Both the position numbers and the translations under genes were made by a program. Below the pieces are notes generated by a model. That model did no database searches, had not been told where the DNA came from, and worked only from the letters and a program-made list of their open reading frames with translations. A DNA stretch of 64,000 nt from Candidatus Epulonipiscium viviparus (GTDB taxonomy: Bacteria > Bacillota > Clostridia > Lachnospirales > Cellulosilyticaceae): assembly GCF_030708075.1 (NCBI RefSeq), contig NZ_CP117982.1, positions 3,092,672 to 3,156,671 of the forward strand, written 5' to 3'. Shown piece after piece: positions 38,083 to 48,600 of the stretch (the first letter of the stretch is position 1; every line of letters begins with the position of its first letter).

Positions 38083-39516
38083 ATGAAATTGAAAAAATAC
38101 CTATTAACATTTTTGATAGCATCGATGTCTATTGTTGGCGTAGGATGTAGTAACTCAGATCAGGACAATGATGCCGTAACGTTGAAAGCTCACTTTATTG
38201 GAACCCCGCCGGCAGATCAGCAGCTAGTAGAAGATGCCGTAAATGAATACCTTTTGGATAATTTTGGTTTTGGCTTAGAAATCGTATTTACCGACTTTGG
38301 AGACTTTAATCAAAAATCAGCAATGATCATAAATACAGGCGAAGAATACGACATTATATTTACTTGCTCATGGGCAAATGATTACCAAGCAAATGTGTTA
38401 AAAGGGGCATTTTTGGATTTGAGTCCATATCTTGCGATGCCAGAATATCAAGACTTATACACTACTATCAACGAAGGCTTTTGGGAGGGTGCCAAAGTTA
38501 ACGGCTCAATATATGCAGTTCCGACGCAAAAGGAAATTGCCATGATGCCAATGTATCAGTTTAACAAGGCATATGTGGAAGCCGCAAATTTCGATTATCA
38601 AAATGTAGCTAAATTTTCAGATCTAGATCCATATTTAAAATTCGTAAAAGAAAACTATCCAGATGCGACGCCGCTCTTGCTATCGGACCAAAAGATATAT
38701 CGAGGCGAGTACGACTACGTATTAGGATTTGACTATCCGATTGCAGTAGACGCGAACGGAAAAGTTTCATATATGTATGAGCTACCAGATATCAAAGATT
38801 ATATTGTAACGGTGCGCGACTTTTTCTTGAAGGGATATGTCGATCCCGATGCGGCCACAAGCGACGGAGACATGGGCTCGGAAGCCGAAAACTGGGGCGT
38901 AAGTATAGCAGATGGGCAGCCGTTTGCTGAGGTTACTTGGAGCATAGACATTGGCTTCGATGTAGTAACGGCACCTCTGGCAAAACCAATTGTTACCACT
39001 AGCAGTACTCGCGGAGCTATGCATGGCATTAATATTAATAGCGAGCATCCGAGAGAAGCGCTCGACTTCCTACAGGCATTAAATGTAGATCCGAAGCTGC
39101 ATAACTTAATTAATTACGGCATCGAGGACGTGCATTATACAAAGGTTAATGATACGCAAATTCTTCGAACAGAGCAAGGATCTTCTAAGTATAGCGTACC
39201 ATCTTTTGCGCAAGGGAATCTATTTAATACCTATACTCTAGCAGGTGAGCCAGAAAACAAATGGGAAGTTTTTAAGAAAGAAAACGACAGTGCGATACGC
39301 TCGAACTTGCTAGGCTTTTCGGTAGATACATCGAACCTCAAAAACGAGATGGCGGCAATAAATAATTTGCGTGTACAATACGAGCCGCTTCTTCGAACTG
39401 GTTCGGTAGATGCAGAAGAGGGTATACAGGAGTATAAAGATAAGCTAAACCAGATAGGGTTACAAAAAGTGATAGATACCATTCAAACTCAGGTAGATGA
39501 ATTTCTGAAAAAATAG
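38083..39516 (+). CDS. Sugar-binding lipoprotein 2 (DUF3502 type)
   Basis: 477 aa, a tandem paralogue of lipoprotein 1 sharing long blocks such as VNGSIYAVPTQKEIA and KPIVTTSSTRGAM. The lipobox is VGVGC, with Gly rather than the usual Leu at -3. Divergence is concentrated in the middle (residues about 195-290), which would alter the binding cleft, so the two may bind different glycans through one permease. The gap from gene 1 is only 16 nt. Confidence 0.86.
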   Translation: MKLKKYLLTFLIASMSIVGVGCSNSDQDNDAVTLKAHFIGTPPADQQLVEDAVNEYLLDNFGFGLEIVFTDFGDFNQKSAMIINTGEEYDIIFTCSWANDYQANVLKGAFLDLSPYLAMPEYQDLYTTINEGFWEGAKVNGSIYAVPTQKEIAMMPMYQFNKAYVEAANFDYQNVAKFSDLDPYLKFVKENYPDATPLLLSDQKIYRGEYDYVLGFDYPIAVDANGKVSYMYELPDIKDYIVTVRDFFLKGYVDPDAATSDGDMGSEAENWGVSIADGQPFAEVTWSIDIGFDVVTAPLAKPIVTTSSTRGAMHGININSEHPREALDFLQALNVDPKLHNLINYGIEDVHYTKVNDTQILRTEQGSSKYSVPSFAQGNLFNTYTLAGEPENKWEVFKKENDSAIRSNLLGFSVDTSNLKNEMAAINNLRVQYEPLLRTGSVDAEEGIQEYKDKLNQIGLQKVIDTIQTQVDEFLKK

Positions 39517-39551
39517 CAATAATAATAAAGAAAAGAAAAGAGGTTTGATTT

Positions 39552-41885
39552 ATGAAAAAAATATATCTCATACACCACTCCCATACAGATATTGGATATA
39601 CGGACTTGCAAGAGAAAATTATCTATAACCACATTAATTATATCTATAAAGCAATGGACTTGATTTTGGCAGGCTACGAAAACGACACTGAAATGAAGCA
39701 TTTTAAATGGAATTGCGAATCTTATTTTGCCGTAGAGAGATTTTTGGATGATGCAACAGAGGCGCAACGAGTTCAGTTTTTTGATCTGGTAAAAAAAGGC
39801 AATATAGGCTTGTCTGCAACATATCTAAACTTCACCGATTTGGTGGATAAGTATATACTAGATTCCAAGACCAAGCAAATGGTTCAAATTTGTAAAAATT
39901 ATGATACATCTATTAAAGTAGCCATGAACGCAGATATAAACGGGATTCCATTAGGCGCGTTAGATGTATTTTTGGAGAACGGAATAGAGTTTTTATTCAC
40001 CAACGTCCATTGCCATCATGGCATGTATCCGCTATATAAAAATCAGGTGCCATACTATTGGGAGCGCAACGGCAAAAAGTTACTAGTCTGGAGCGGCGAG
40101 CACTACCATCTTAGCAATAGCTTTGGGCTTGTGCCAACTAAACCAGAAAGCGCGGATCTCGTTCAGGTTGAGAAAGCGTACGCGGCAATCATGAAATATA
40201 TAGCTCAATGCGATGCCAATGGATATAAATACGACTTTATTCCGCTATCGATATCGGGAGTATTTAGCGACAACGCGCCTCCTAATGCTATAATAATGGA
40301 AATGATCAACGCGTTTAACTCGTATACAAATGAAATTCAGCTCGAAATGCTAACGATTGAAGAGCTCTATAGTAAGATAGCAGATAAGCTGATCGACGTT
40401 CCAACATATAGCGGGGACTTAACCGACTGGTGGTCACACGGGGTAGGAAGCACTCCATACGCGGTAAAGCATGCCAAAGAGGCCGTTAGAATTCATAGAA
40501 TTTGCCAAGCCCTGGATGCCAGCCGCGAGGTGCTTACCGACCAGAGACTGCAAAACGTCGAGAACAACCTGCTGCTATTTGCAGAGCATACTTGGGGGCA
40601 TTCATCCACAATTAGTAATCCATACGATACAATGGTCCAAAACCTCGATATCAGAAATATCAGCTACGCATCAAAGGCACACGAAAGCGCATCAGAAAAC
40701 CTAGTCCGTATACTGCATAAAAAAGGCGACATCTTGCAATATTATGGCAGATCTGGCAAAGTTAAAGCCATTAATCCGTCAAACGAGGAAGTTACACAAG
40801 TGGTATCATTCTATATTGAAGTGTGGGGCTTTGGCGATATAAACGTCGTATGCAATGGAGTCAAGATGGTAACTCAAATCGGTGCGCATCCAAGAGGCAT
40901 CGAAATAAAATTTGTTGACACATTTGCCGCGCATGAAGAAAAAATTTACACTTACCAAGAAATCGAGAAAGCTGAACATGCGGTAAACTCAGGAATTGCA
41001 CACATCGGTTCAGAGCGCATCCAAGATATTGTAAATGAGTACGACCCGATAATTTGTACTTTGCCGTATCAGCTAGAAAACGAGTGGTTTAAAATCAGCT
41101 ACGAAAGCGGTCTTGGGGTAACATCATTTTATAATAAGGTAGAAAATTGTGAGATGCTAGTAGACGGTGCCAAGTTTTTTGAGCCTATCTACGAAGTGAG
41201 TGCAACAAACACAAATGCCTATGAGGAAAGACGTCTACTAGGCAGAAACATCCGAGGTTTGCATGCCAAAAAATATCATGGCAGACTAGAGAATATCCAG
41301 TTGCTAGCCCATGGCAAAGTATATACAGAAATTGAGCTTACGTATAAATTAGAGGGCACCAAATTTAGCTCGATAATAATCAGATTCTATCACCAGATTC
41401 CTAAAATAGACTTCAAGTATAAAGTCGCAAAGACCCTGGTATTAGATCCCGAAAGCTTATATTTACCGTTAGCGCTAAACATACCGGCTAAAAAAGCATA
41501 CGTAGATAAAGCCGATGCGACATTTAGACCGGGCGTTGAGCAAATACCAGGAACGTGCATGGAATACTACTTGATCGATAATGGAATAATATACCAAAAT
41601 CAGCACAGTAGCATATATATTAATACCCTTGATGCTCCTCTTATATATATGGGGCAATTGAAATCGCATCCAATCACGCTGTGTAATAATGAAGAAACAA
41701 ATAACGATAGACCGATATATTCTTGGATTATGAATAACCTCTGGGAAACTAATTTCAAGATTAATTTATCGGGCATCACCGAGTATTGCTATAGCCTAGG
41801 ACTTGTGTTAGATCGAGATATTTCAAAAACGCACGAAGCCATGAAAGATAATGCAATGGGTATTACAACTTTTATTATTGAATAG
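39552..41885 (+). CDS. GH38-like alpha-mannosidase
   Basis: 777 aa, no signal peptide. The N-terminus HHSHTDIGYTDLQEK is the zinc-binding H-x-H-x-D-x-G motif of GH38. MNADINGIPLGALD near residue 125 carries the expected nucleophile Asp, and AEHTWGHSS near residue 345 another metal-binding His. The C-terminal half is the beta-sandwich part of these enzymes. It probably trims alpha-mannosyl residues from imported glycans in the cytoplasm, alongside GH130. The ribosome site is AAGAGG. Distant GH38-like families with other substrates exist, so substrate confidence is moderate. Confidence 0.78.
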   Translation: MKKIYLIHHSHTDIGYTDLQEKIIYNHINYIYKAMDLILAGYENDTEMKHFKWNCESYFAVERFLDDATEAQRVQFFDLVKKGNIGLSATYLNFTDLVDKYILDSKTKQMVQICKNYDTSIKVAMNADINGIPLGALDVFLENGIEFLFTNVHCHHGMYPLYKNQVPYYWERNGKKLLVWSGEHYHLSNSFGLVPTKPESADLVQVEKAYAAIMKYIAQCDANGYKYDFIPLSISGVFSDNAPPNAIIMEMINAFNSYTNEIQLEMLTIEELYSKIADKLIDVPTYSGDLTDWWSHGVGSTPYAVKHAKEAVRIHRICQALDASREVLTDQRLQNVENNLLLFAEHTWGHSSTISNPYDTMVQNLDIRNISYASKAHESASENLVRILHKKGDILQYYGRSGKVKAINPSNEEVTQVVSFYIEVWGFGDINVVCNGVKMVTQIGAHPRGIEIKFVDTFAAHEEKIYTYQEIEKAEHAVNSGIAHIGSERIQDIVNEYDPIICTLPYQLENEWFKISYESGLGVTSFYNKVENCEMLVDGAKFFEPIYEVSATNTNAYEERRLLGRNIRGLHAKKYHGRLENIQLLAHGKVYTEIELTYKLEGTKFSSIIIRFYHQIPKIDFKYKVAKTLVLDPESLYLPLALNIPAKKAYVDKADATFRPGVEQIPGTCMEYYLIDNGIIYQNQHSSIYINTLDAPLIYMGQLKSHPITLCNNEETNNDRPIYSWIMNNLWETNFKINLSGITEYCYSLGLVLDRDISKTHEAMKDNAMGITTFIIE

Positions 41886-41900
41886 AAATGGCGCATAATT

Positions 41901-42899
41901 ATGAATGAAAAAAAAGTGATTCTACAAGACATTGCCGATAGATTATCGATTAGTAAAGTAACAGTATCAAAAGCTCTTAGCAATAAAGAAGGTGTCAGTG
42001 ACGAATTGCGAAAAGTCATACACACAACGGCAAAAGACATGGGATATATGCCTATTAAAAATAAGAATTATGAGAGCGGTAAAATAGCAGTGCTCGTTCG
42101 AGAAAGATATCTTCAAAACGATTTATACCAAACTTTCTATATGGATTTTTATCAACAGTTGGTTAGCAAATTAATGCATGCTGATTTTTTGTGCAGCTTA
42201 ATGCCGGTAAAGCATAGCGAAACGAACATTGATAAAGTTATAGATAATTTGCTTGCCAACAAAATTTCGGACGTAATTATTATGGGGCCATTAAAAGACG
42301 TTTTTATCGAGAAGCTGCGCAAAAGTAATTTGAATATACTATTTTTGGATTACTATTTATCTGATCATCCCGAGGCCTGCGTTGCGGTAGATAATTTTTA
42401 CGGAGCATACGAAATCACCAAATACTTGATCGACAGGGGTCACCGTAAGATAGGATTTGTGGGTACCATCCGCAGCACAGCAAGTATACTCGATAGATAT
42501 CTTGGCTACCTAAAAGCCTTATACGAAAAGGGACTAAATCCCAGCATTCTTGTAGATGACCGAGATGCGAATGGCAAGGAGAAAAATATATACCTACCAA
42601 ATGACTTGCCGACAGCCTTTGTATGTAACTGTGGAGAGACGGCTTTTAAAGTTGCCATGGAACTCGAGGCTCAAGACCTTAAAATACCAGCAGATATTTC
42701 GATCGTAACATTTGATGATGACAGCTTTTCTAAAATATGTAAACCGCCTTTAACCACCATGAAATTTGATATAGAAAGCATGGTCGATAAAGTGATACAG
42801 TTAATTACACGAACCCAAGAACAAGAAGAATGCGATGGATTTAGGACTCTTGTCGCCGGAAACATAATAGAGCGCCAATCCGTACGAACTCTTTTCTGA
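41901..42899 (+). CDS. LacI-family transcriptional regulator
   Basis: 332 aa. The N-terminal helix-turn-helix and hinge helix (LQDIADRLSISKVTVSKALS, then GVSDELRKVI) are typical LacI. A periplasmic-binding-like ligand domain follows, with RGHRKIGFVG near residue 178 and ISIVTFDDDSF near 265. Located 15 nt after the mannosidase as the last gene, it probably represses this operon and responds to an imported glycan or breakdown product. Confidence 0.88.
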   Translation: MNEKKVILQDIADRLSISKVTVSKALSNKEGVSDELRKVIHTTAKDMGYMPIKNKNYESGKIAVLVRERYLQNDLYQTFYMDFYQQLVSKLMHADFLCSLMPVKHSETNIDKVIDNLLANKISDVIIMGPLKDVFIEKLRKSNLNILFLDYYLSDHPEACVAVDNFYGAYEITKYLIDRGHRKIGFVGTIRSTASILDRYLGYLKALYEKGLNPSILVDDRDANGKEKNIYLPNDLPTAFVCNCGETAFKVAMELEAQDLKIPADISIVTFDDDSFSKICKPPLTTMKFDIESMVDKVIQLITRTQEQEECDGFRTLVAGNIIERQSVRTLF

Positions 42900-42900
42900 T

Positions 42901-42926
42901 GCCTCCCACAGTGGGAGGCTTTTTTG
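42901..42926 (+). terminator. Operon terminator
   Basis: Perfect stem GCCTCCCAC/GTGGGAGGC with T6, directly after the LacI stop. Confidence 0.95.
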
Positions 42927-43002
42927 TTGCGTATAACTCGAGGTTCTAAAATCGCGAATCCATAATATAGTAAAATAGAACAGTAATTTAGGAGTGGAAG
43001 GT

Positions 43003-43935
43003 ATGAATACAACTGATTTTACAAATAAAATTATAGGTGCATTTTTGGGCTTTATTGTAGCAGATGCTATGGGGGTTCCAGCAGAATTTACAACAAGACA
43101 AGCCAGAGATGAAGATCCGATATTCGAAATGCGTGGCTATGAAGTCTATGATCAGCCTCCTGGGACTTGGTCAGACGATTCTTCGTTGCTCCTATGCTCG
43201 ATACAAACCATTTCGGAAGGATATTCCATCCAAAAATTAGCACATTACTTTATAGAGTGGTATAGAACAGGATATATGTCCGCTCATGGTGAAATATTTG
43301 ATATAGGTTTGGCCACACGAATTGCGCTCTCAAATATAATGATGAAAGTTCCGCTTTTGTTATGTGGCGGCGACGATGAATATAGCAATGGCAACGGTGC
43401 GTTAATGCGAATACTTCCTTTTGCGTTTGTTTTACGAGACAAGGATTTTTCATATAAACTTGCTTTAATCACAGAAGTCTGTTCTCTCACACATAGGCAT
43501 CCTCGCTCTATTTTGGCCTGTTTAATATATGTCGAGTTTGTTATAAATCTCATATCACTTGACAAATATGCCGCATACGAAAAAACTATGAATTTCATCT
43601 CAATAACTAATGTATTTAAAAAAGACTTCAAGTTTTATCACAGGCTGTTTAGCGGTGAAATTTTAGTTGCCGAGCGAGACGAAATCAAGTCTACAGGGTA
43701 TGTAGTATATAGCCTAGAATCTGCCATATGGAGTTTTATGTCCACCAATAATTATGACCAAGCCATTGTTCGGGCTATCAATTTGGGTGGCGATACCGAC
43801 ACCATTGGTGCGATCACTGGCGGACTTGCTGGTGTTTATTATGGATTTTCTGCCATTCCAAAAGATTGGTTAAGCTATATCGTGGGGCAAGATAAAATCT
43901 ATACGGTTTGTAAAGATTATCTTGCTATAATATAA
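43003..43935 (+). CDS. ADP-ribosylglycohydrolase family protein
   Basis: 310 aa. It has both metal-binding signatures of the DraG/ARH fold: GTWSDDSSLLLC (residues about 55-66) and NLGGDTDTIGAITGG (about 264-278). It starts IIGAFLGFIVADAMGVPAEF, also typical. Family members remove ADP-ribose from proteins or small molecules. ATG at 43003 is used because GGAG lies 8 nt upstream; a GTG 9 nt earlier overlaps that site. It follows the operon terminator and probably has its own promoter (TAAAAT near 42971), so a link to glycan use is not implied. Target unknown. Confidence 0.85.
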   Translation: MNTTDFTNKIIGAFLGFIVADAMGVPAEFTTRQARDEDPIFEMRGYEVYDQPPGTWSDDSSLLLCSIQTISEGYSIQKLAHYFIEWYRTGYMSAHGEIFDIGLATRIALSNIMMKVPLLLCGGDDEYSNGNGALMRILPFAFVLRDKDFSYKLALITEVCSLTHRHPRSILACLIYVEFVINLISLDKYAAYEKTMNFISITNVFKKDFKFYHRLFSGEILVAERDEIKSTGYVVYSLESAIWSFMSTNNYDQAIVRAINLGGDTDTIGAITGGLAGVYYGFSAIPKDWLSYIVGQDKIYTVCKDYLAII

Positions 43936-43962
43936 ATTTCCCCCATTGACAGGGGGAAAATT
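43936..43962. terminator. Bidirectional terminator between convergent genes
   Basis: TTTCCCCC/GGGGGAAA stem with flanking A and T runs, between the ADP-ribosylglycohydrolase and the convergent sulfatase. Confidence 0.75.
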
Positions 43963-45434
43963 TACTCTTCATCTTCGGCTTCAGCCTTCAATTTATACAT
44001 CTCATCTTTTAACTTTACGATTAAATCGGCATACTCGGGGTTGTCGTATACGTTGTTTAATTCGTGAGGATCCTTTTTTAAATCAAACAATTCCCATGCC
44101 GCTTCTCGATACTCATCTATAGTACCACTTTTTCCCAATGCCTGCGCGTAATAGTAAATCAGCTTATAGTCGAGGGTGCGAATTCCATAGTGAGACCAAA
44201 TATTGTGGTGCGCAAGGTGCATCCAGTATCTATAATACATTGCAGTCTGAATTGCCGGTGCGTTTTCGTCTTCTAATATTCGCCTAAACGACTTTCCTTG
44301 CATATCATCTGGAATCGGCACTCCCGCAAAGTCTAGAAATGTTTCGGCAAAATCTAAATTAAGAATCATCTTATCGCTAACTCTCCCCGCTTTGATCGCG
44401 CGCGGATATTTAATTACAAACGGCATCCTCAAAGATTCCTCATACATAAATCTCTTGTCATACCACCCGTGATCTCCCAAGAAAAATCCCTGGTCAGAAG
44501 TATATACTACAATCGTATCTTCCGCAATGCCCTCTTCGTTCAGGCAATCTAGCAGCTGCCCGATTCCATCGTCTACGCTGGCAACGCATCGTAAATAGTC
44601 TTTGATATATCGTTGGTATTTGAAATTTTTGAGCTCGGCATAGCTACTAAAACTAACTGGTACGCCCGTTTCTTCCGGAGTCAGCGTATATCCCTCTAAC
44701 GAATCTGGTGGCGGAATTTTGTCCATAGGTCTTTTAGTCGGAGGAGGGACAAGTTTTAAATCTCGATACATAAAATCGTTATCAATTCTCATTTCTGCTT
44801 CACGAGCCGCGTCGCAACGGGTGGCGTAATCATCGTCAAAAGTTTCGGGTTGCAGTATTTCTTCATCTTTATATAGATCAGCATATTTGGCACTCACGGT
44901 CCACGGTCTATGCGGCGCTTTGTGGTGGCACATCAACATAAAAGGCTTACTTTTGTCGCGATCCTTAATAAAGTTAAGAGACATATCAGTAATAATATCT
45001 GTGGCGTATCCTTTAAAAATTTTATCCTCGCCCTGCTCTCTCATCTTAGGGTCAAAATACTCGCCCTGTCCGTGAAGAACACAATAATAGTCAAATCCAG
45101 TAGGGTCCGCATATCCTCCCTCCCCAAGATGCCACTTACCAATTATGCCGGTTTGGTATCCCGCTTTTTGTAGCAACTTCGGAAACGTCTGCTGTCTACC
45201 ATCAAATTCGTCATTTAGCGTAATTACCCCATTAAGATGGCTGTGTTTTCCAGTAAGAATGACAGCTCTACTGGGTGCACAAATAGAGTTAGTACAAAAA
45301 CAATTATCAAATCTCATTCCCTCATTGGCAATGCGGTCCATATTGGGCGTCACATTGATCTTGCTACCATAACAGCTCATCGAGTGAGACGCATGGTCAT
45401 CAGTCATTATAAAAACGATATTAGGTTGGTTCAC
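43962..45434 (-). CDS. Sulfatase 1 (formylglycine type)
   Basis: 490 aa from a GTG start. Metal-binding Asp12-Asp13 lie in IVFIMTDDH. Cys52 in CAPSRAVILTG is the C-x-P-S-R site converted to formylglycine. GKWHLGEGG and TSDQGFFLGDHGW are further family S1 motifs. It removes sulfate esters from glycans, and the layout resembles N-acetylglucosamine- or iduronate-type sulfatases. There is no signal peptide. The frame continues 19 codons upstream to ATG 45491, but GGAAAGGA precedes the GTG. A TATAAT at 45490-45495 would also place the mRNA start after that ATG. An anaerobe needs a radical-SAM maturase for Cys-type sulfatases; none is in this window. Confidence 0.85.
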   Translation of the reverse strand: MNQPNIVFIMTDDHASHSMSCYGSKINVTPNMDRIANEGMRFDNCFCTNSICAPSRAVILTGKHSHLNGVITLNDEFDGRQQTFPKLLQKAGYQTGIIGKWHLGEGGYADPTGFDYYCVLHGQGEYFDPKMREQGEDKIFKGYATDIITDMSLNFIKDRDKSKPFMLMCHHKAPHRPWTVSAKYADLYKDEEILQPETFDDDYATRCDAAREAEMRIDNDFMYRDLKLVPPPTKRPMDKIPPPDSLEGYTLTPEETGVPVSFSSYAELKNFKYQRYIKDYLRCVASVDDGIGQLLDCLNEEGIAEDTIVVYTSDQGFFLGDHGWYDKRFMYEESLRMPFVIKYPRAIKAGRVSDKMILNLDFAETFLDFAGVPIPDDMQGKSFRRILEDENAPAIQTAMYYRYWMHLAHHNIWSHYGIRTLDYKLIYYYAQALGKSGTIDEYREAAWELFDLKKDPHELNNVYDNPEYADLIVKLKDEMYKLKAEAEDEE

Positions 45435-45489
45435 AATTATAATTTCCTTTCCGGGGATATTAAAGGCGTCTAATAATGATGACCACCTC

Positions 45490-45495
45490 ATTATA
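45490..45495 (-). promoter_or_regulatory. -10 box of sulfatase 1
   Basis: TATAAT on the minus strand, about 55 nt before the GTG start. No good -35 was found. Confidence 0.4.
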
Positions 45496-45608
45496 TCATT
45501 TGTCAGAATTCATAATTTTATGCTAATTATTTTGTTTTAGCAACCACTGAAATTATAACCGCCTCCATTGCACAAGCCAGTTCCAAAAGCCAAAGTAATC
45601 TCCGTTGC

Positions 45609-48600
45609 TTATACATATCCTACAACCAATTTACCATCCTTAGTCCTGCCTATTAGCTTGGCAACGAAATCGCATGGGTCAGCGGTCAAGTAGGTATCTC
45701 CGGCGAACGTTACAACAGTGCCCTCGGCATGTTTTCGAATAGCAATAGCCCTTGCACCTTTACCAAAATTTACCGCTTTTGCTGCACCGAATATAAAAGA
45801 TTCCATTATAAAATCATTAATATCAGTGGTCTTAGTTGCAATGGCGGTGATTTCGTCTTCGAACGCATAAGCGTCACCTTCAATCGCGTTATCCGATGCA
45901 TCACTTCCGATCACATTATCCGATGAGTCACTTCCGATCACATTAGCCGATGAGTCACTTTCGACCGCGTTATCCGATGAGTCACTTTCGACCGCGTTAG
46001 CCGATACGTCACTTCTGACCGCGTTATCCGATGAGTCACTTCCGATCACATTAGCCGATGCATCACTTCTGACCGCGTTAGCCGATGCGTCACTTCCGAT
46101 CACATTAGCCGATGAGTCACTTTCGATCACATTAGCCGATGCGTCACGTCCGACCGCATTAGTCGATGCGTCATCTTTGATCGCATTAGCAGAATGCGTC
46201 GCCTTCGATCACATTAGCCGATGCGTCACTTCCGATCACATTAGCAGATGCATCACTTCCGATCACATTAGCCGATGAGTCACTTCTGATCCACGTTATC
46301 CGATGAGTCACTTCCGATCACATTATCCGATGAGTCACTTCCGATCACATTAGCCGATGAGTCACGTCCGATCACGTTAGCCGATGCGTCACGTCCGATC
46401 ACATTAGCCGATGAGTCACTTCCGACCGCGTTAGCCGATGAGTCACTTCCGACCGCATTAGCCGATGAGTCACTTCCGACCGCATTAGCCGATGCGTCAT
46501 CGTTGATCGCATTAGCCGATGCGATCACTTCTGATCGCATTATCCGATGAGTCATCCGATTACAGTTAGCCGATACATCACTTCCGATCCATACTTAGCC
46601 GATTAGTCACTACTGATCACATTAGCCGATGAATCACTTCTGACCGCGTTAGCCGATGCGTCATTTTCGATAGCGTGAGCCGATTCGGCATCTTTGATAT
46701 GCGTTAGCCGATGCGTCACGTCCGACCGCGTTAGCAGGTTCATAAGCTACATTTGCATCAGAAAAGGCTTTGAACAACTCATGTAGGCTTGACTTACGAG
46801 TTCCATTGCCTGGTCGTCGCTAATACGAGTAGAACTTTTGATCGTATTAGCAGATTCGTCGACATGGATGTATAATTGGAAGATTCATCGACATTGATAG
46901 TGTTATCAGATACGTCATCGTTGATCGCATTAGCAGAATCATCATCTTCGATAGCGTCAGCCGATGCGTCACGTCCGAACCGCGTTATCCGATGCGTCAC
47001 TTCCGATCACATTATCCGATGCGTTACCTTCTGATCGCGTGAGCCGATGACGTCACTTTCGATCACATTAGCCGATGAGTCACTTCCGATCACATTATCC
47101 GATGCGTCACTTCCGATCACATTAGCCGATGAGTCACTTCCGACCGCGTTAGCCGATGAGTCACTTCCGATCACATTAGCCGATGCGTCACGTCCGACCG
47201 CGTTAGCCGATGCGTCACTTCCGATCGCATTAGCCGATGCGTCACTTCCGATCACATTAGCCGATGAGTCACTTCCGACCGCGTTAGCCGATGCATCACT
47301 TCCGATCACATTAGCCGATGCGTCACCTTCGATCGCGTTAGCCGATCATCACTTCCGACCGCATTAGCCGATGAGTCACTTCCGATCACATTAGCCGATG
47401 AGTCACGTCCGATCACATTAGCCGATGCGTCACTTCCGACCGCGTTAGCCGATGCGTCACTTTCGATCACATTAGCCGATGAGTCACGTCCGACCGCGTT
47501 AGCAGGTTCATAAGCTACATTTGCATCAGAAAAGGCTTTGAACAACTCATGTAGGGCTTGACTTGCGAGTTCCATTGCCTGGTCGTCGGTAATACGAGTA
47601 GAACTTTTGATCGTATTAGCAGATTCGTCGACATGGATTATATTGGAAGATTCATCGACATTGATCGTGTTATCAGATACGTCATCGTTGATCGTATTAG
47701 CAGAATCATCATCTTCGATAGCGTGAGCTGATACGGCATCTTTGATAGCGTGAGCTGATTCGTCATCGTTGATCGCATTAGCCGATGCATCATCTTTGAT
47801 AGCGTGAGCCGATGCGTCATCGTTGATCGTATTAGCAGAATCATCATCTTCGATAGCGTGAGCCGATGAGTCATCTTTGATCACATTGGCGGATTCGTCA
47901 TCTTTGATAGCGTTAGCCGATGAGTGGCCTTCGATCGTATTAGCAGAATTGTCGCCTTTGATAGCGTGAGCCGATGAGTGGCCGTTGATCGTATTAGCTG
48001 ATGAGTCGTTTTCGATAGCGTGAGCCGATACGTCACCTTTGAACGCGTTAGCCGATACGTCATCTTTGATAGCGTGAGCTGATGCATCATCTTTGATAGC
48101 GTTAGCCGGTGCGTCATCTTTGATAGCGGGAGCTGATTCGTCATCGTTGATCGCATTAGCCGATACGTCGCCTTCGAACGCGTGAGCCGATGAGTCACCT
48201 TCAATCGCGTGAGCCGATGCGTCATCGTTGATCGCATTAGCCGGTGCGTCACGTCCGATCACATTAGCCGATGAGTCGTTTTCGATAGCGTGAGCCGATA
48301 CGTCATCGTTGATCGTATTAGCAGATACGTCGCCTTCGATTGCGTGAGCCGATGCGTCATCGTTGATCGCATTAGCTGATGAGTCGTTTTCGATAGCGTG
48401 AGCAGATGCGTCATTTTCGATAGCGTGAGCCGATACGTCGCCTTCGATTGCGTGAGCCGATGCGTCATCTTCGATCGCATTAGCCGATGCGTCACGTCCG
48501 ACCGCGTTAGCCGATGAGTCATCTTCGATAGCGTGAGCTGATGCGTCATCTTTGATAGCGTGAGCCGATACGTCATCGTTGATCGCATTAGCAGAATCGT

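Noticed and set aside
45435-45491. ATG at 45491 as start of sulfatase 1
   Set aside because: It lies in the -10 box region with no ribosome site; the GTG at 45434 has one and directly precedes the conserved sulfatase strand.
47047-47367. Plus-strand frame of 106 codons (ITLADESLP repeats)
   Set aside because: Mirror frame of the nonapeptide repeat, open only because of the 27-bp period.
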